A DNA stretch of 64,000 bases from assembly GCA_934129895.1 (NCBI GenBank), contig CAKOWY010000005.1, positions 1-64,000 of the forward strand, written 5' to 3'. The stretch comes from an uncultured Clostridia bacterium. GTDB lineage: Bacteria; Bacillota; Clostridia; TANB77; CAG-508. Below the pieces are notes generated by a model. The model was not told the DNA's origin. It was given only the letters and a program-made list of their open reading frames with translations, and ran no database searches. The translations under genes and the position numbers were made by a program. Of this stretch, positions 32,483 to 42,026 are shown piece after piece; within the stretch, counting starts at the first letter, position 1, and each line of letters starts with the position of its first letter.

Positions 32483-33478
32483 ATGAAAAAGACCAAAAAA
32501 GTAAGTCAGCACATGAAAGCATTACAAGCAAAGAGCAACCAAAATCGAATTGAAAGCGTTGCTAATACTGTAACGCCCACTGAACCCGCCATTGCACAAG
32601 AACATAAACCTTTGGAAATTCCTGAAGAAGTTGTAAAACGTTTTTGTTCTCTGGAACAAGCCGAAGCATTTCGGCAAGCAACAAAACTTACCGTAAATAC
32701 GGAAAGCCCTTACGCGCCCTCTGAAAACTGTGAATCTGTTCTGAACAGCTATGGATTCACAAGTGTAAAGAACAAGTACAATATGTCTTTTCTTACAAAA
32801 GAACAAATTCAGGCATTGAAGTATAAGTTACTGGAGGAATACCAGGCCAGTGATCCCAGTTTCTGCTCTGTTGCAGAAGAACGGCAAAAATACCCTGAAG
32901 AAATCTCTGCACTAGCAGACAAATGTGGGCGGGATATCCAGCTTTTGTTTACGGCTGTACGGTCGTCTATCAAAATTGCTTCTTCCGAAACTGCTTCGTT
33001 GCTCCTTTCTGGAAACAACGAAAAAATCTCACACTGTTTTCTCAAGGTAAAGGCTTCGGATGAAACGAAGAAAAATCTTATGCCTCTGGCAAAAGAAATG
33101 GGTATGCTGATTAAGGCTCAGTTAACAACAACCAGCATTACCATACCTGATTTTCCTGTTTCTGTTTCCGAAACCGTCACGGCCACCAATCGTATTCCTG
33201 TCGAGGAAGAACCTATTATTGTTCCTGATACTACGGCAGACAGAGTCCAAACTCTCCGCAAAATCTTGGCATTTGCCAAGGATCCTCGCGTCATCGAGTA
33301 CACGAATTGGAGAACTATTATCCATACCTACACTGATGACGAAATCCAGTTCTGCTTCCAGCATCTGGAAGAGTTGCGGAACCTGGACACCGTTATGACA
33401 GCACTCAACCTCGACACCGAGTGGGTGTCAAAAAACTCTAGCAAACTCGAAGATATGTTGGCAACGCTGATTGCATGA
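32483..33478 (+). CDS. Unclassified soluble protein, 331 aa
   Basis: The ATG follows GAGGAGGTAATTTCACC. The product has a basic head (MKKTKKVSQHMKALQAKSN), a helical middle (FCSLEQAEAFRQATKL; YGFTSVKNKYNMSFLTKEQIQALKYKLLEEY), a Ser/Thr-rich stretch (about 215-245) and a helical end (RVQTLRKILAFAKDPRVIEYTNWRTIIHTYTDDEI). No signal, membrane segment or recognised motif. Line 33241-33300 has 30 of 60 G/C, against 11 of 60 in line 34201-34260, so its composition is foreign to its neighbours. It is a single-gene unit with a consensus promoter and terminator, suggesting acquisition. Confidence 0.72.
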   Translation: MKKTKKVSQHMKALQAKSNQNRIESVANTVTPTEPAIAQEHKPLEIPEEVVKRFCSLEQAEAFRQATKLTVNTESPYAPSENCESVLNSYGFTSVKNKYNMSFLTKEQIQALKYKLLEEYQASDPSFCSVAEERQKYPEEISALADKCGRDIQLLFTAVRSSIKIASSETASLLLSGNNEKISHCFLKVKASDETKKNLMPLAKEMGMLIKAQLTTTSITIPDFPVSVSETVTATNRIPVEEEPIIVPDTTADRVQTLRKILAFAKDPRVIEYTNWRTIIHTYTDDEIQFCFQHLEELRNLDTVMTALNLDTEWVSKNSSKLEDMLATLIA

Positions 33479-33500
33479 AGGAGCGTGAAATCCTCAATAA

Positions 33501-33534
33501 AAGAGGTGGTTTAACTGACCACCTCTTCTTTTTT
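33501..33534. terminator. Strong bidirectional terminator
   Basis: AAGAGGTGGT (33501-33510) pairs with ACCACCTCTT (33518-33527), then CTTTTTT on the plus strand and TTTTATTG on the minus strand. It ends the 331-aa gene and probably also the convergent transcript. Confidence 0.92.
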
Positions 33535-33724
33535 ATTTTATAATTTCTATAATAATTTCGCCTTTTTCCTTACTTGGTATATCTTGCACATCTATAAAAT
33601 CTTTTTTTAGTCTTTCTGTCCTTCTTTTTGTTACCCAATTGAAAAAATGATTTTTGAAAAACTTTTTTATTTTATCAAATGTACTCTCACGGCGAACCAT
33701 GATCCATTTGCAACCTTCTTCCAT
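33533..33724 (-). CDS. Small basic hypothetical protein, 63 aa
   Basis: A 63-residue frame behind AAAAGGAGAAAAAT, 28 bp after the GH15 gene on the same strand. It is rich in Lys/Arg and aromatic residues (FDKIKKFFKNHFFNWVTKRRTERLKKDF). No family recognised. The good ribosome binding site and operon position support a real gene. Confidence 0.55.
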   Translation of the reverse strand: MEEGCKWIMVRRESTFDKIKKFFKNHFFNWVTKRRTERLKKDFIDVQDIPSKEKGEIIIEIIK

Positions 33725-33752
33725 ATTTTTCTCCTTTTTATAATATTTTTAA

Positions 33753-35648
33753 TTATTTTGAAAGTTTTTCTAACACTATAATAAACATTGCGTGAGACCA
33801 GCCTAAACCAATAACCCAATTTGGTTTCAAAGTAGAGTTATCTATTTGTTCTCCTAAAAATCCATGTTTTCCAACAGTCTTTAATACAAAGTCAAATGTT
33901 TCTTTTGCTTTCTTTTTCTCTCCAATTTCTAAATAATACAATGTCATCCATAAATTTGAAATTACCCAAGGAGATCCATTTCTATAATGATCATTCTCAT
34001 ATCTTAAATATCCTCCTGTGTATGTTCTTAAATTCATGTTTATATTTTCTATTGTATTAGAAATTTTCTTTTCTTTTGAACTAAATACTTTAAATGGTAC
34101 TACAGAACCAAGTAAACTAATATCGATTCTTCTATCATTTAAACTTTTAACATAACTTTTTCTATTGTCATCATACATTTTTTCTTCTATATATTTTTTT
34201 AATTCAATTTGAAGCATACCAATTTCATTCTTGTTTTTATTAATTTTTTCTTCTTTTAATCTATTATTTTCAAAATCAGAAATATTTTTTCCAAGAACTC
34301 CATAAATCTTCAATATTGAGTCAAATGCTGCCAAAATACTTATAAGTGAATAAAAATGTACACCTTCATTTTCTTCCCATATATCATAACTTAATTTATA
34401 TTTATGTGTTTCTTCAAATAAGTCATTAACATATTTTTTTAAAAATGTAATTGCTTTTTCACAAACTTGTAAATTATTTTTTAAAAACTCTTCATCTTTT
34501 GTATATTCATAATGAGTATAAACACCATATACAACACTTGCTGTTTCATCAACTTGATATCCCCAAGATGGTGCTAGTTTACCATCTGTATAAAACCTTT
34601 GCTCCCACATTCCATTTTTGCTTTGAGTCATTTTACAAAAGACATTATAAAATTTACTAGCTTCACTATTCATTTTTAGTATATCTAATGCTCTCGTTAT
34701 AAAAACTGCATCTCTTGGCCAACAATATGCATATCTTCCACATTGAGAAAATTCTTCATCTACTTCTGGTGAAGCAACAATTCCTCCTGTTTTTTCATTT
34801 ATTAATAATGGAAATAACAATATACTTCTTTTATATATCTTTTGTATTATTGAATCATAACTGTTCTCTGGTTCCTTAATTTTTAGTCCATCATGCTCTT
34901 TTAAATATTTTCTCCAATATGCTTTAGTATCAGCATATTCCTTATTCAAATCAATTTTACGTATTCTTTCAATTTCATCAACAAAATCATTCATTGTATT
35001 ATTACTTTCATCAATAATAATATTAATATCTATACATTTTTTTGTTCCAGCTGGTATAACACCTAAATCAAAACTTATACTTGAATCTTTTGACATTCCA
35101 ATATAATCTTTTCCACCAATTATTCCTGTATATATATTATTTTGACTTCCATTTATTTGACAACTTTCTACTTTTTCACTTTTTGAAAATATCGCAAATG
35201 AAAAATCATGTGCATATTGAATCATACCATTATCAATTTCCATTCCACTTACCAAATTGTTTGTATCTGATAATAATTCAGAATGTATTAAAAATTTGAC
35301 ATTTTGATCATTATTACTTTCATTTATAAATGAATATCTCTTTACAATGATATTTTCTTTTATTGTAACAAAATCTGTTTGCACTATTTTTAAATTAAAA
35401 TAATTATTTGTTATTTCAGTATTTAAAATATTAGTATCTATATCATAATATTGCATATAAACATTATTTACATCTTCATGCAAATATATAATATTAGAAT
35501 CATTTACTTTTACACCTGTATGAAAATATTTTAAATATTGTCTATTATCACGATTAGGATATGATACTCTTAGCATTTCTCCATTTGCAGAAAAAGTTGC
35601 TAAAATATTTTTATTTCCTATTATTGCTTCATTCAAATATTTTTCCAT
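33753..35648 (-). CDS. Glycoside hydrolase family 15 (glucoamylase-like)
   Basis: The 631-residue product has an N-terminal beta-sandwich (about 1-270) and a C-terminal (alpha/alpha)6 barrel with RYAYCWPRDAVFITRALDIL, WEQRFYTDGKLAPSWGYQVDETASVV, YDIWEENEGVHFYSLIS and, near the end, NWVIGLGWSHAMFI. WPRDA, the DIWEE acid and the second Glu-type site are the GH15 pattern. Such enzymes release glucose from alpha-glucans or act on trehalose. No signal peptide, so intracellular; a GT4 glycogen-synthase-like gene at 48.9 kb could supply substrate. RBS TAGGAG. Confidence 0.93.
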   Translation of the reverse strand: MEKYLNEAIIGNKNILATFSANGEMLRVSYPNRDNRQYLKYFHTGVKVNDSNIIYLHEDVNNVYMQYYDIDTNILNTEITNNYFNLKIVQTDFVTIKENIIVKRYSFINESNNDQNVKFLIHSELLSDTNNLVSGMEIDNGMIQYAHDFSFAIFSKSEKVESCQINGSQNNIYTGIIGGKDYIGMSKDSSISFDLGVIPAGTKKCIDINIIIDESNNTMNDFVDEIERIRKIDLNKEYADTKAYWRKYLKEHDGLKIKEPENSYDSIIQKIYKRSILLFPLLINEKTGGIVASPEVDEEFSQCGRYAYCWPRDAVFITRALDILKMNSEASKFYNVFCKMTQSKNGMWEQRFYTDGKLAPSWGYQVDETASVVYGVYTHYEYTKDEEFLKNNLQVCEKAITFLKKYVNDLFEETHKYKLSYDIWEENEGVHFYSLISILAAFDSILKIYGVLGKNISDFENNRLKEEKINKNKNEIGMLQIELKKYIEEKMYDDNRKSYVKSLNDRRIDISLLGSVVPFKVFSSKEKKISNTIENINMNLRTYTGGYLRYENDHYRNGSPWVISNLWMTLYYLEIGEKKKAKETFDFVLKTVGKHGFLGEQIDNSTLKPNWVIGLGWSHAMFIIVLEKLSK

Positions 35649-35677
35649 TATTTTCTCCTATAAAATTAGAAAAGCCT

Positions 35678-37321
35678 CTATCCCTCTATAACATTAAGTA
35701 TTTGTTTTTCTAATTCTTTTATTTTCTCATTTATTCTAAAGATATCTTCATCACGTAAATCTGAATCTTTGACATCTTCTTTAACAGCTGCTTGCATATC
35801 ATCAATTTCATCTGTTAATCTTTCTAATCTTTCTAATACTTCACTCTTTAATGAAATTGATTTTTTCAATCTTACTTTATTTTCAACTTTTAAGTTATCA
35901 TCTAATTCATAACATTCACCATATTCTGGAATTGATACACCTATTCCAGTTTCCTCTAATATTTTGTCTCTTAAAACATCTTGTGATTCTTCTTCACCAT
36001 GTACTAAAAATATATGTTTTGGTTTTGTTAAAAAAGAATATATAAAATTCATTAACCATTCTTGATCAGCATGACCTGAATAGCCTTCAATATATTCTAT
36101 TCTTGCATTTACAGCAAACTCTTCTCCAAATATTGTAACTTTTTTTGCTCCATTTACTATCTGATAGCCTAATGTTCCAGGTGCTTGATATCCAACAAAT
36201 AATATTGTACTGTTTGGATTCCATATATTATGTTTTAAATGATGTTTTATTCTACCAACATCACACATTCCACTTGCAGAAATTATTATTGATGCTTCAT
36301 TACTTTCATTTAATGCTTTTGATTCATCTGCTGTTTGTGTAAACTTCAAGCCAGGAAATTCAAGTGGATTATTTCCTCTTTGCATTTCTTCTTTTACTTC
36401 GTCTTCAAATAAATCCATATTTTCTTTAAATACTTGTGTTGCTGAAATAGCTAATGGACTATCTACATATACAGGAACTTTCATTAATGTTCTATATTTT
36501 TCCATGAATTCTTCATCATGTCTATTTTCTTTTATTTTATTTATTTCATATAATATTTCTTGAGTTCTTCCTACTGCAAAAGAAGGAATTACAACTGTTC
36601 CACCATTATTAATAGTTTCTGAAACAATATTTAAAAACATTTCAGCTTTTTGATCATTTCTGTTATGTAATCTACTTCCATAAGTTGATTCCATTACTAA
36701 ATAATCACAATTATCAATCATTGTAGGCTCTGATAACAATGGAATATCGTTATTTCCCAAATCACCAGAAAATACTGTTTTAGTCTCTTTTCCATCTTCT
36801 ATAGCCCATATTTCTATAGTACTAGAACCTAACATATGTCCTGCATCATTGAATCTTACAAATATATCCTTATCTACTTGAATTATTTCATCATATTTTA
36901 CAGGTTTAAAAATTTCCATACACTTTATTGCATCATCAGCTGTATATAATGGTGGTTTTTCCTTTTGACCTTTTCTTATTCTTTTCTTATTTTTCCATTG
37001 TGACTCCATTTCTTGAATATGTCCACTGTCTGGTAACATTATAGAACACAAATCGCATGTTGCTTTGTGTGCATATATAGGTCCTTTAAATCCATCATTA
37101 TATAATTTTGGTATTCTTCCAGAGTGATCTATATGTGCATGTGTTAATAACATAAAATCAATTTCTGCAGGATTATAATCAAATTCTCTATAATTTAATT
37201 CCTCTAATTCTTCTTTTCCCTGATATAATCCACAATCAACTAAAAATCTTTTTCCTGCTGCCTCTACCAAAAAATTTGAACCTGTTACTATTTTTGTAGC
37301 TCCTAAAAACGTAATCTTCAT
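35678..37321 (-). CDS. MBL-fold beta-CASP ribonuclease-like protein
   Basis: The 547-residue product has the metallo-beta-lactamase motifs TFLGATKIVTGSNFLVE, VDCGLYQG, LLTHAHIDHSGR (HxHxDH), GHMLGSS, FSGDLG and ESTYG, then the beta-CASP insert VPSFAVGRTQEILYEI, SGMCDVGRIKHHLKHN and EGYSGHADQEWL, and FLVHGEEES near the end. This is the bacterial YSH1-like group. RNA processing is expected for the family. A helical tail (about 475-547) is added. A second, more divergent relative lies at 50828-52318. Confidence 0.93.
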   Translation of the reverse strand: MKITFLGATKIVTGSNFLVEAAGKRFLVDCGLYQGKEELEELNYREFDYNPAEIDFMLLTHAHIDHSGRIPKLYNDGFKGPIYAHKATCDLCSIMLPDSGHIQEMESQWKNKKRIRKGQKEKPPLYTADDAIKCMEIFKPVKYDEIIQVDKDIFVRFNDAGHMLGSSTIEIWAIEDGKETKTVFSGDLGNNDIPLLSEPTMIDNCDYLVMESTYGSRLHNRNDQKAEMFLNIVSETINNGGTVVIPSFAVGRTQEILYEINKIKENRHDEEFMEKYRTLMKVPVYVDSPLAISATQVFKENMDLFEDEVKEEMQRGNNPLEFPGLKFTQTADESKALNESNEASIIISASGMCDVGRIKHHLKHNIWNPNSTILFVGYQAPGTLGYQIVNGAKKVTIFGEEFAVNARIEYIEGYSGHADQEWLMNFIYSFLTKPKHIFLVHGEEESQDVLRDKILEETGIGVSIPEYGECYELDDNLKVENKVRLKKSISLKSEVLERLERLTDEIDDMQAAVKEDVKDSDLRDEDIFRINEKIKELEKQILNVIEG

Positions 37322-37346
37322 TTGTTTTTCCTTTCTTAAATAAAAT

Positions 37347-38873
37347 TTATATAAACACTTTTATCTTTTTATTCATTTTATTCTTCTCTATGTCATTTAA
37401 TAAATATTTTTCTTCTGAAATATTTTCATCAAATATTTGGACATATTTTTTATCATATTGTGCATAAATTTTAAAATATAATTTTTTTAAGTCTATAATT
37501 CTTGTTTCCATTATGTGTATCCAAACTTCATTAGAAACTTCATTAGAAACTATTTTATTTTTTTTAGCTATTTTTAATAATTCCTTTTCTATTTCTAAAA
37601 TTTCACTTTTTAAGTTTTCTACATCCTTTATATCTTTTTCAGCATCATAAGGAAGTAATATATAATATCTAAATTTATAAATTAGTTTTACTATTTCATC
37701 TTCTTTTGCATCTTTTAACATTTTTTTAAAACATTTTAAAAATAGCATTTCAAAATTTATATATAAATCATTTTTTTCATCTAAAGTATAATAAACTACT
37801 TCCGTTAATTCCTTTTCTTTCACAATCTTTTGCTTTTTCTTAAAATATTCATAAGGTAAAAGTTCTGCATTTATTTCATTAATCCTATTTTTCTTTTTAT
37901 CTTTTTGTGATATTAGCTGATTTTTTAAAATATTAAAGTTAAATATTTTACTTTCTATTGGAAGATCTTCATTAATTTGATCACATGCTTCATTAAGATT
38001 CTCTTTACAATTTATTGTAATTTGAATTTTGGCAATTTCTTTTTCTAATGTTTTCTTTTCTTCTGTTAATTTTGAAACATATCTCACAACATTATTTATC
38101 TCATTTGTTTTTTCAGAAATAGTTTTTAGATTTTTCATTTTTTCATTTTTAAATGTTTCATTTTGTTCTATTTCATTTATTATAGCTATTTTTTCAATAA
38201 GTTGATTAAACTTCTCATTAATTTCTTTCCCATATTTATCTGTAATTTGCTTTTGAATCAAATAATAATAATCTATTATTCCTTCTATATCAGCTGTCCA
38301 ATCATCTAAAAATTCTTTTCCAAACAATATTTGAAATGTTTGATATACTAAATTTACTTTAATGTTCTCAATTTCATCTCTCATTGTAGTCCAAGCCCAA
38401 CCATTAAAGTCTCTTAATACTTCCATTCTATCTATGCTTTTTCCCATCATAATCAAATGCGAAAGTGGTTGTACTATAAAATCATATTTATTATTTATTA
38501 TTGTATAATCATTTGAATTTTTTTCTATTGCATATAATATTTTCTTTTCAATTGGATATGCTATTATATTCTTATTTTTTATATAATATTTATCTTTTTC
38601 AATTTTTTCTTTTAAATTTTTATCTTCAATTTTGTCATTGAAATTTATAATTTTTATTTTATTTGTTTTGTTCTTTATATTTGATATAAATTCATCTATA
38701 TATTGCTTATCATTTTTTTCTATTACTTTTACTGTTTTATAATCTTTATATGAATCTTCTATCTTATATAAAATTCCTTGGAGAAGATTTTTTGTTTTTT
38801 CATCTATTTCTTTTTGCTCTAATACATTTTCTAGTATTTCATTTTTGTCTTTTTTTATTATTTTTTCTAGCAT
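37347..38873 (-). CDS. Coiled-coil hypothetical protein, 508 aa
   Basis: The 508-residue product begins MLEKIIKKDKNEILENVLEQK and is Lys/Glu/Ile/Asn-rich, with a conserved-looking central segment (LSHLIMMGKSIDRMEVLRDFNGWAWTTMRDEIENIKVNL), a coiled coil (about 215-300) and a helical C-terminal domain. It lies 19 bp after ftsK and 25 bp before the beta-CASP gene, so probably in one operon. No signal or membrane helix; no known family recognised. Start behind GAAAGGAG. Confidence 0.75.
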   Translation of the reverse strand: MLEKIIKKDKNEILENVLEQKEIDEKTKNLLQGILYKIEDSYKDYKTVKVIEKNDKQYIDEFISNIKNKTNKIKIINFNDKIEDKNLKEKIEKDKYYIKNKNIIAYPIEKKILYAIEKNSNDYTIINNKYDFIVQPLSHLIMMGKSIDRMEVLRDFNGWAWTTMRDEIENIKVNLVYQTFQILFGKEFLDDWTADIEGIIDYYYLIQKQITDKYGKEINEKFNQLIEKIAIINEIEQNETFKNEKMKNLKTISEKTNEINNVVRYVSKLTEEKKTLEKEIAKIQITINCKENLNEACDQINEDLPIESKIFNFNILKNQLISQKDKKKNRINEINAELLPYEYFKKKQKIVKEKELTEVVYYTLDEKNDLYINFEMLFLKCFKKMLKDAKEDEIVKLIYKFRYYILLPYDAEKDIKDVENLKSEILEIEKELLKIAKKNKIVSNEVSNEVWIHIMETRIIDLKKLYFKIYAQYDKKYVQIFDENISEEKYLLNDIEKNKMNKKIKVFI

Positions 38874-38892
38874 ATCTTCTCCTTTCTTTAGT

Positions 38893-41385
38893 TTATTCGT
38901 TTTCAGATTGTTGAGATGGTGTTCCCATTTTTAGTTCTTCCCATCTTTCTTTTGACATTAATACTTGTCTTGGTTTACTTCCTTGATATCCTGAAATTAT
39001 TCCTCTCTCTTCCATCTGATCTATTATTCTTCCAGCTCGTGCATATCCAACATTGAATTTTCTCTGTATAAATGATGTTGAAGCTTGTTGCATTTCTACA
39101 ACTAAATCTATAGCTTCCATTAAATGCTCATCTGTATCATCATCTGGATCTTTTGAATTTGCATCTTTTATTTCTTTATCTGATTTTCCATTGTTTTCTA
39201 TTGTTTCTAATATATCTTCACTATATGTTGCTTCTCCATTTGTTTTTACAAATGATACTATTTTTTCAACTTCTTCATCTGATACAAATGCTCCTTGTAT
39301 TCTTGTTGGTTTAGCAGCTCCTGTTGGATAATACAACATATCACCTTTACCAAGAAGTTTTTCGGCACCAACTTGATCTAAAATTGTTCTTGAATCAACT
39401 TGAGATGATACTGCAAATGCAATTCTTGATGGAATATTTGCTTTAATTATACCTGTAATTACATCTACTGATGGTCTCTGTGTTGCTATTATTAAATGCA
39501 TTCCTGCAGCTCTTGCTTTTTGTGCTAAACGACAAATAGAATCTTCTACTTCTTTTGCTGCAACCATCATTAAATCTGCTAACTCATCAATTATAATTAA
39601 TATTTGTGGTAACTTTCCAACTCCCTCTTCTTTTTCTACTAACGCATTATATCCTTTTAAATCTCTAACTCCCTTTTGAGCAAATAAATTATATCTATTG
39701 TCCATTTCTTGTACTGCCCAGGCAAGAGCTCCAGCTGCTTTTTTAGGATCTGTTACAACAGGAATTAGTAAATGTGGTATTCCATTATATACTGATAATT
39801 CAACAACTTTAGGGTCTACCATAACTAGTTTAACTTCACTTGGTTTTGCTTTATATATTATACTTGTTATTATTGTATTTATACAAACACTTTTTCCTGA
39901 ACCAGTAGAACCTGCAATTAATGTATGTGGCATTTTTGCCATATCTGCTATTGCAACTTTTCCTGCAACATCTTTTCCTAGTGCAACACTCATTTTTGAT
40001 TTACTTTCTTCAAATTCATCTGATTCTAATACATCTCTTAAATGTACCATCTCTTTCTCTTGATTTGGCACTTCAATTCCAACCGCTTGTTTTCCTGGGA
40101 TAGGAGCTTCTATTCTTATTGTTTCAGCAGCTAAATTTAATGCTATATCATCTGCAAGATTAGCTATCTTACTAACTCTAACTCCTTCTGCTGGTTTTAA
40201 TTCATATCTAGTTATTGCAGGTCCAACAGTAACATTTTCTACTTTAGCTTGAACACCAAAGCTATATAATGTTTTTTGCAATCTTGTTGCTACATCTGTT
40301 AATGCTTTTGCCCCTCCTTTTATTGCTTTCTTCTCACCTTTACTTAATAATTCGATAGGTGGATATTGATAATTTTCATCTTCAACTACCATTGCATGTT
40401 TTAATTGTAAGACTTGCTTTGTTTTGTCTTCTTTTTGCTCCTCTTCTTTTTTGAATAAGTCATTTTCTATGTATTCTGGATCCATATTTTCTGTTGCTAT
40501 TGAACTTGCTATACTTGTTGTTTCATTTTTCTTATGTTCCATTCCTAATGGAACAATATCATCTTTTCCATGTTTGAATTTTCTTCTTCCATTTCCATCA
40601 ACTTCTTCTACAGCTCTTCCATTCAAATTAATCTTAATTTGTTCTTCTTCTTTTTCATTATTCTCATCTAAATATGCTCTTCTATTTTCTTCTCTTAATT
40701 TTGCCTTCATCTCTTTTTTTGTTAATTTTTCTGATTCACCTTGTTCTTTTATAGCAGCCATTCTTTCTAATTTTTCTTGATATCTTGTTTCTTTTTCCTC
40801 TAATTTTTTCTCATGCTTTTCTTTACTATTTTCAACTCCTGATTGAATCATACTTCTAATCATTTCAGCAACATCTATTCCAAAAGTTGTTGCAAACAAT
40901 ATTACTGATGCACCTATACTTATAATTATAGTTCCTATTTTTCCAAATAGCTTAAATAATGGAACTGCTGCAACTGTTCCTAATGCTCCTCCACCAATAT
41001 TGTTTTCTCCAAGCTGATATGCATCTTTTACTATATCTGATATATTTTGGTTAATATTTATTTCTCCATTACATATTTGATAAACACTTAATATTATAGC
41101 AATAAATATCAATAATACTGTATATTGTAATATTTTAGATGAAATATATCCATCATCATCTTTACATGCCATTTTTATTGCTACTGCAAATGAACCAATT
41201 GGAAGTATATATTTCAAAAATCCTAACATTCCTCCGAAAAAGTCACTTAATGCAATTCCAACTGTTCCTGATTCTGTATATATTAAAACTGTTAATAATA
41301 TACTTAATACTATAATTAGTATAAGAGCAATATCTTGTGTATTATTTTTCTTTTTAGTTTTTTTTCTACTTTTCTTTTTTGCCAT
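38893..41385 (-). CDS. FtsK/SpoIIIE DNA translocase
   Basis: The 830-residue product has a basic head (AKKKSRKKTKKKN), four membrane helices (about 20-175), a charged linker, and the motor domain with AGSTGSGKSVCINTII (Walker A), LPQILIIIDELADLMMV (Walker B) and IIATQRPSVDVITG. The C-terminal gamma winged helix reads FIQRKFNVGYARAGRIIDQME. It moves DNA through the division or sporulation septum. The motor fits either SpoIIIE or FtsK; in Clostridia one protein often serves both. RBS AAAGGGATG. Confidence 0.97.
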   Translation of the reverse strand: MAKKKSRKKTKKKNNTQDIALILIIVLSILLTVLIYTESGTVGIALSDFFGGMLGFLKYILPIGSFAVAIKMACKDDDGYISSKILQYTVLLIFIAIILSVYQICNGEININQNISDIVKDAYQLGENNIGGGALGTVAAVPLFKLFGKIGTIIISIGASVILFATTFGIDVAEMIRSMIQSGVENSKEKHEKKLEEKETRYQEKLERMAAIKEQGESEKLTKKEMKAKLREENRRAYLDENNEKEEEQIKINLNGRAVEEVDGNGRRKFKHGKDDIVPLGMEHKKNETTSIASSIATENMDPEYIENDLFKKEEEQKEDKTKQVLQLKHAMVVEDENYQYPPIELLSKGEKKAIKGGAKALTDVATRLQKTLYSFGVQAKVENVTVGPAITRYELKPAEGVRVSKIANLADDIALNLAAETIRIEAPIPGKQAVGIEVPNQEKEMVHLRDVLESDEFEESKSKMSVALGKDVAGKVAIADMAKMPHTLIAGSTGSGKSVCINTIITSIIYKAKPSEVKLVMVDPKVVELSVYNGIPHLLIPVVTDPKKAAGALAWAVQEMDNRYNLFAQKGVRDLKGYNALVEKEEGVGKLPQILIIIDELADLMMVAAKEVEDSICRLAQKARAAGMHLIIATQRPSVDVITGIIKANIPSRIAFAVSSQVDSRTILDQVGAEKLLGKGDMLYYPTGAAKPTRIQGAFVSDEEVEKIVSFVKTNGEATYSEDILETIENNGKSDKEIKDANSKDPDDDTDEHLMEAIDLVVEMQQASTSFIQRKFNVGYARAGRIIDQMEERGIISGYQGSKPRQVLMSKERWEELKMGTPSQQSENE

Positions 41386-41417
41386 TTTTATACATCCCTT
41401 TCTTATACTTAACTAAT

Positions 41418-41462
41418 AATGGGAACCCCCTTATGCTTAAGTTACATAAGGGTGTCCCCATT
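41418..41462. repeat. Imperfect palindrome upstream of ftsK/spoIIIE
   Basis: AATGGGAACCCCCTTATG (41418-41435) pairs with CATAAGGGTGTCCCCATT (41445-41462), 18-nt arms with about three mismatches. A GGGGACGGG string follows at 41486-41494. The GGGGAC motif recalls REP-like elements in Clostridia, but only by memory. Confidence 0.6.
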
Positions 41463-41519
41463 CATCAATATATATATTTTTTTATGGGGACGGGTTTATT
41501 ATTTAAACCTATCCTTTTA

Positions 41520-42023
41520 CTATTGTAATTCTTTCTTACTATTTTGTATTGTTTTTATTGTTCCTTCTAAAGACATTTGCATCATACTAGCAGCATCACT
41601 AATATCTTTTTCTAGTTTTGAAAGTGCCTCTGTTAAAACTCCTTCTGTTGAATTTAACAAACTATTAGCATATTCTTTTGTTCCTTGTGATATTTCTCTA
41701 GACATTTCATTTGCAGTTTCAATTATCTCTGCTTTTTGTTCATAGGCTTTTCTTGTGATCTCATGTTCATCAATCATTGCTATTATTCTATTTTCAGCTT
41801 CTTTTACTATTCCATCAGCTTCTTTTTGAGCCTCTGACAATATTCTTTGTCTTTCTTCTTTTACCCATTTTGCCTGTTTTAATTCATCTGGCAATTTTAT
41901 TCTTATTTCTTTAATTATTTCTAATAATTCTTCTTTGTCAATCATTGTTTTGTTTGTAAATGGTAAGCCTTTACTGTTTTCTAATATATCCTCTAATGTT
42001 TCTAATAATGTAAATATTTCCAT
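41520..42023 (-). CDS. Coiled-coil protein downstream of rsmD
   Basis: The 167-residue product is helical: MEIFTLLETLEDILENSKGLPF, KEELLEIIKEIRIKLPDELKQAKWVKEERQRILSEAQKEADGIVKEAENRI, then TEGVLTEALSKLEKDI. The central part resembles ATP synthase b-subunit or DivIVA stalk sequences and is common after rsmD in Clostridia. It lacks a membrane helix. Three base pairs separate it from rsmD, so it is co-translated. Role unknown; envelope or division scaffolding is a guess. Confidence 0.82.
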   Translation of the reverse strand: MEIFTLLETLEDILENSKGLPFTNKTMIDKEELLEIIKEIRIKLPDELKQAKWVKEERQRILSEAQKEADGIVKEAENRIIAMIDEHEITRKAYEQKAEIIETANEMSREISQGTKEYANSLLNSTEGVLTEALSKLEKDISDAASMMQMSLEGTIKTIQNSKKELQ

Positions 42024-42026
42024 GTT

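Noticed and set aside
32522..33364. Minus-strand frames opposite the 331-aa gene
   Set aside because: The plus-strand gene has a promoter, ribosome binding site and terminator; the opposing frames have none.
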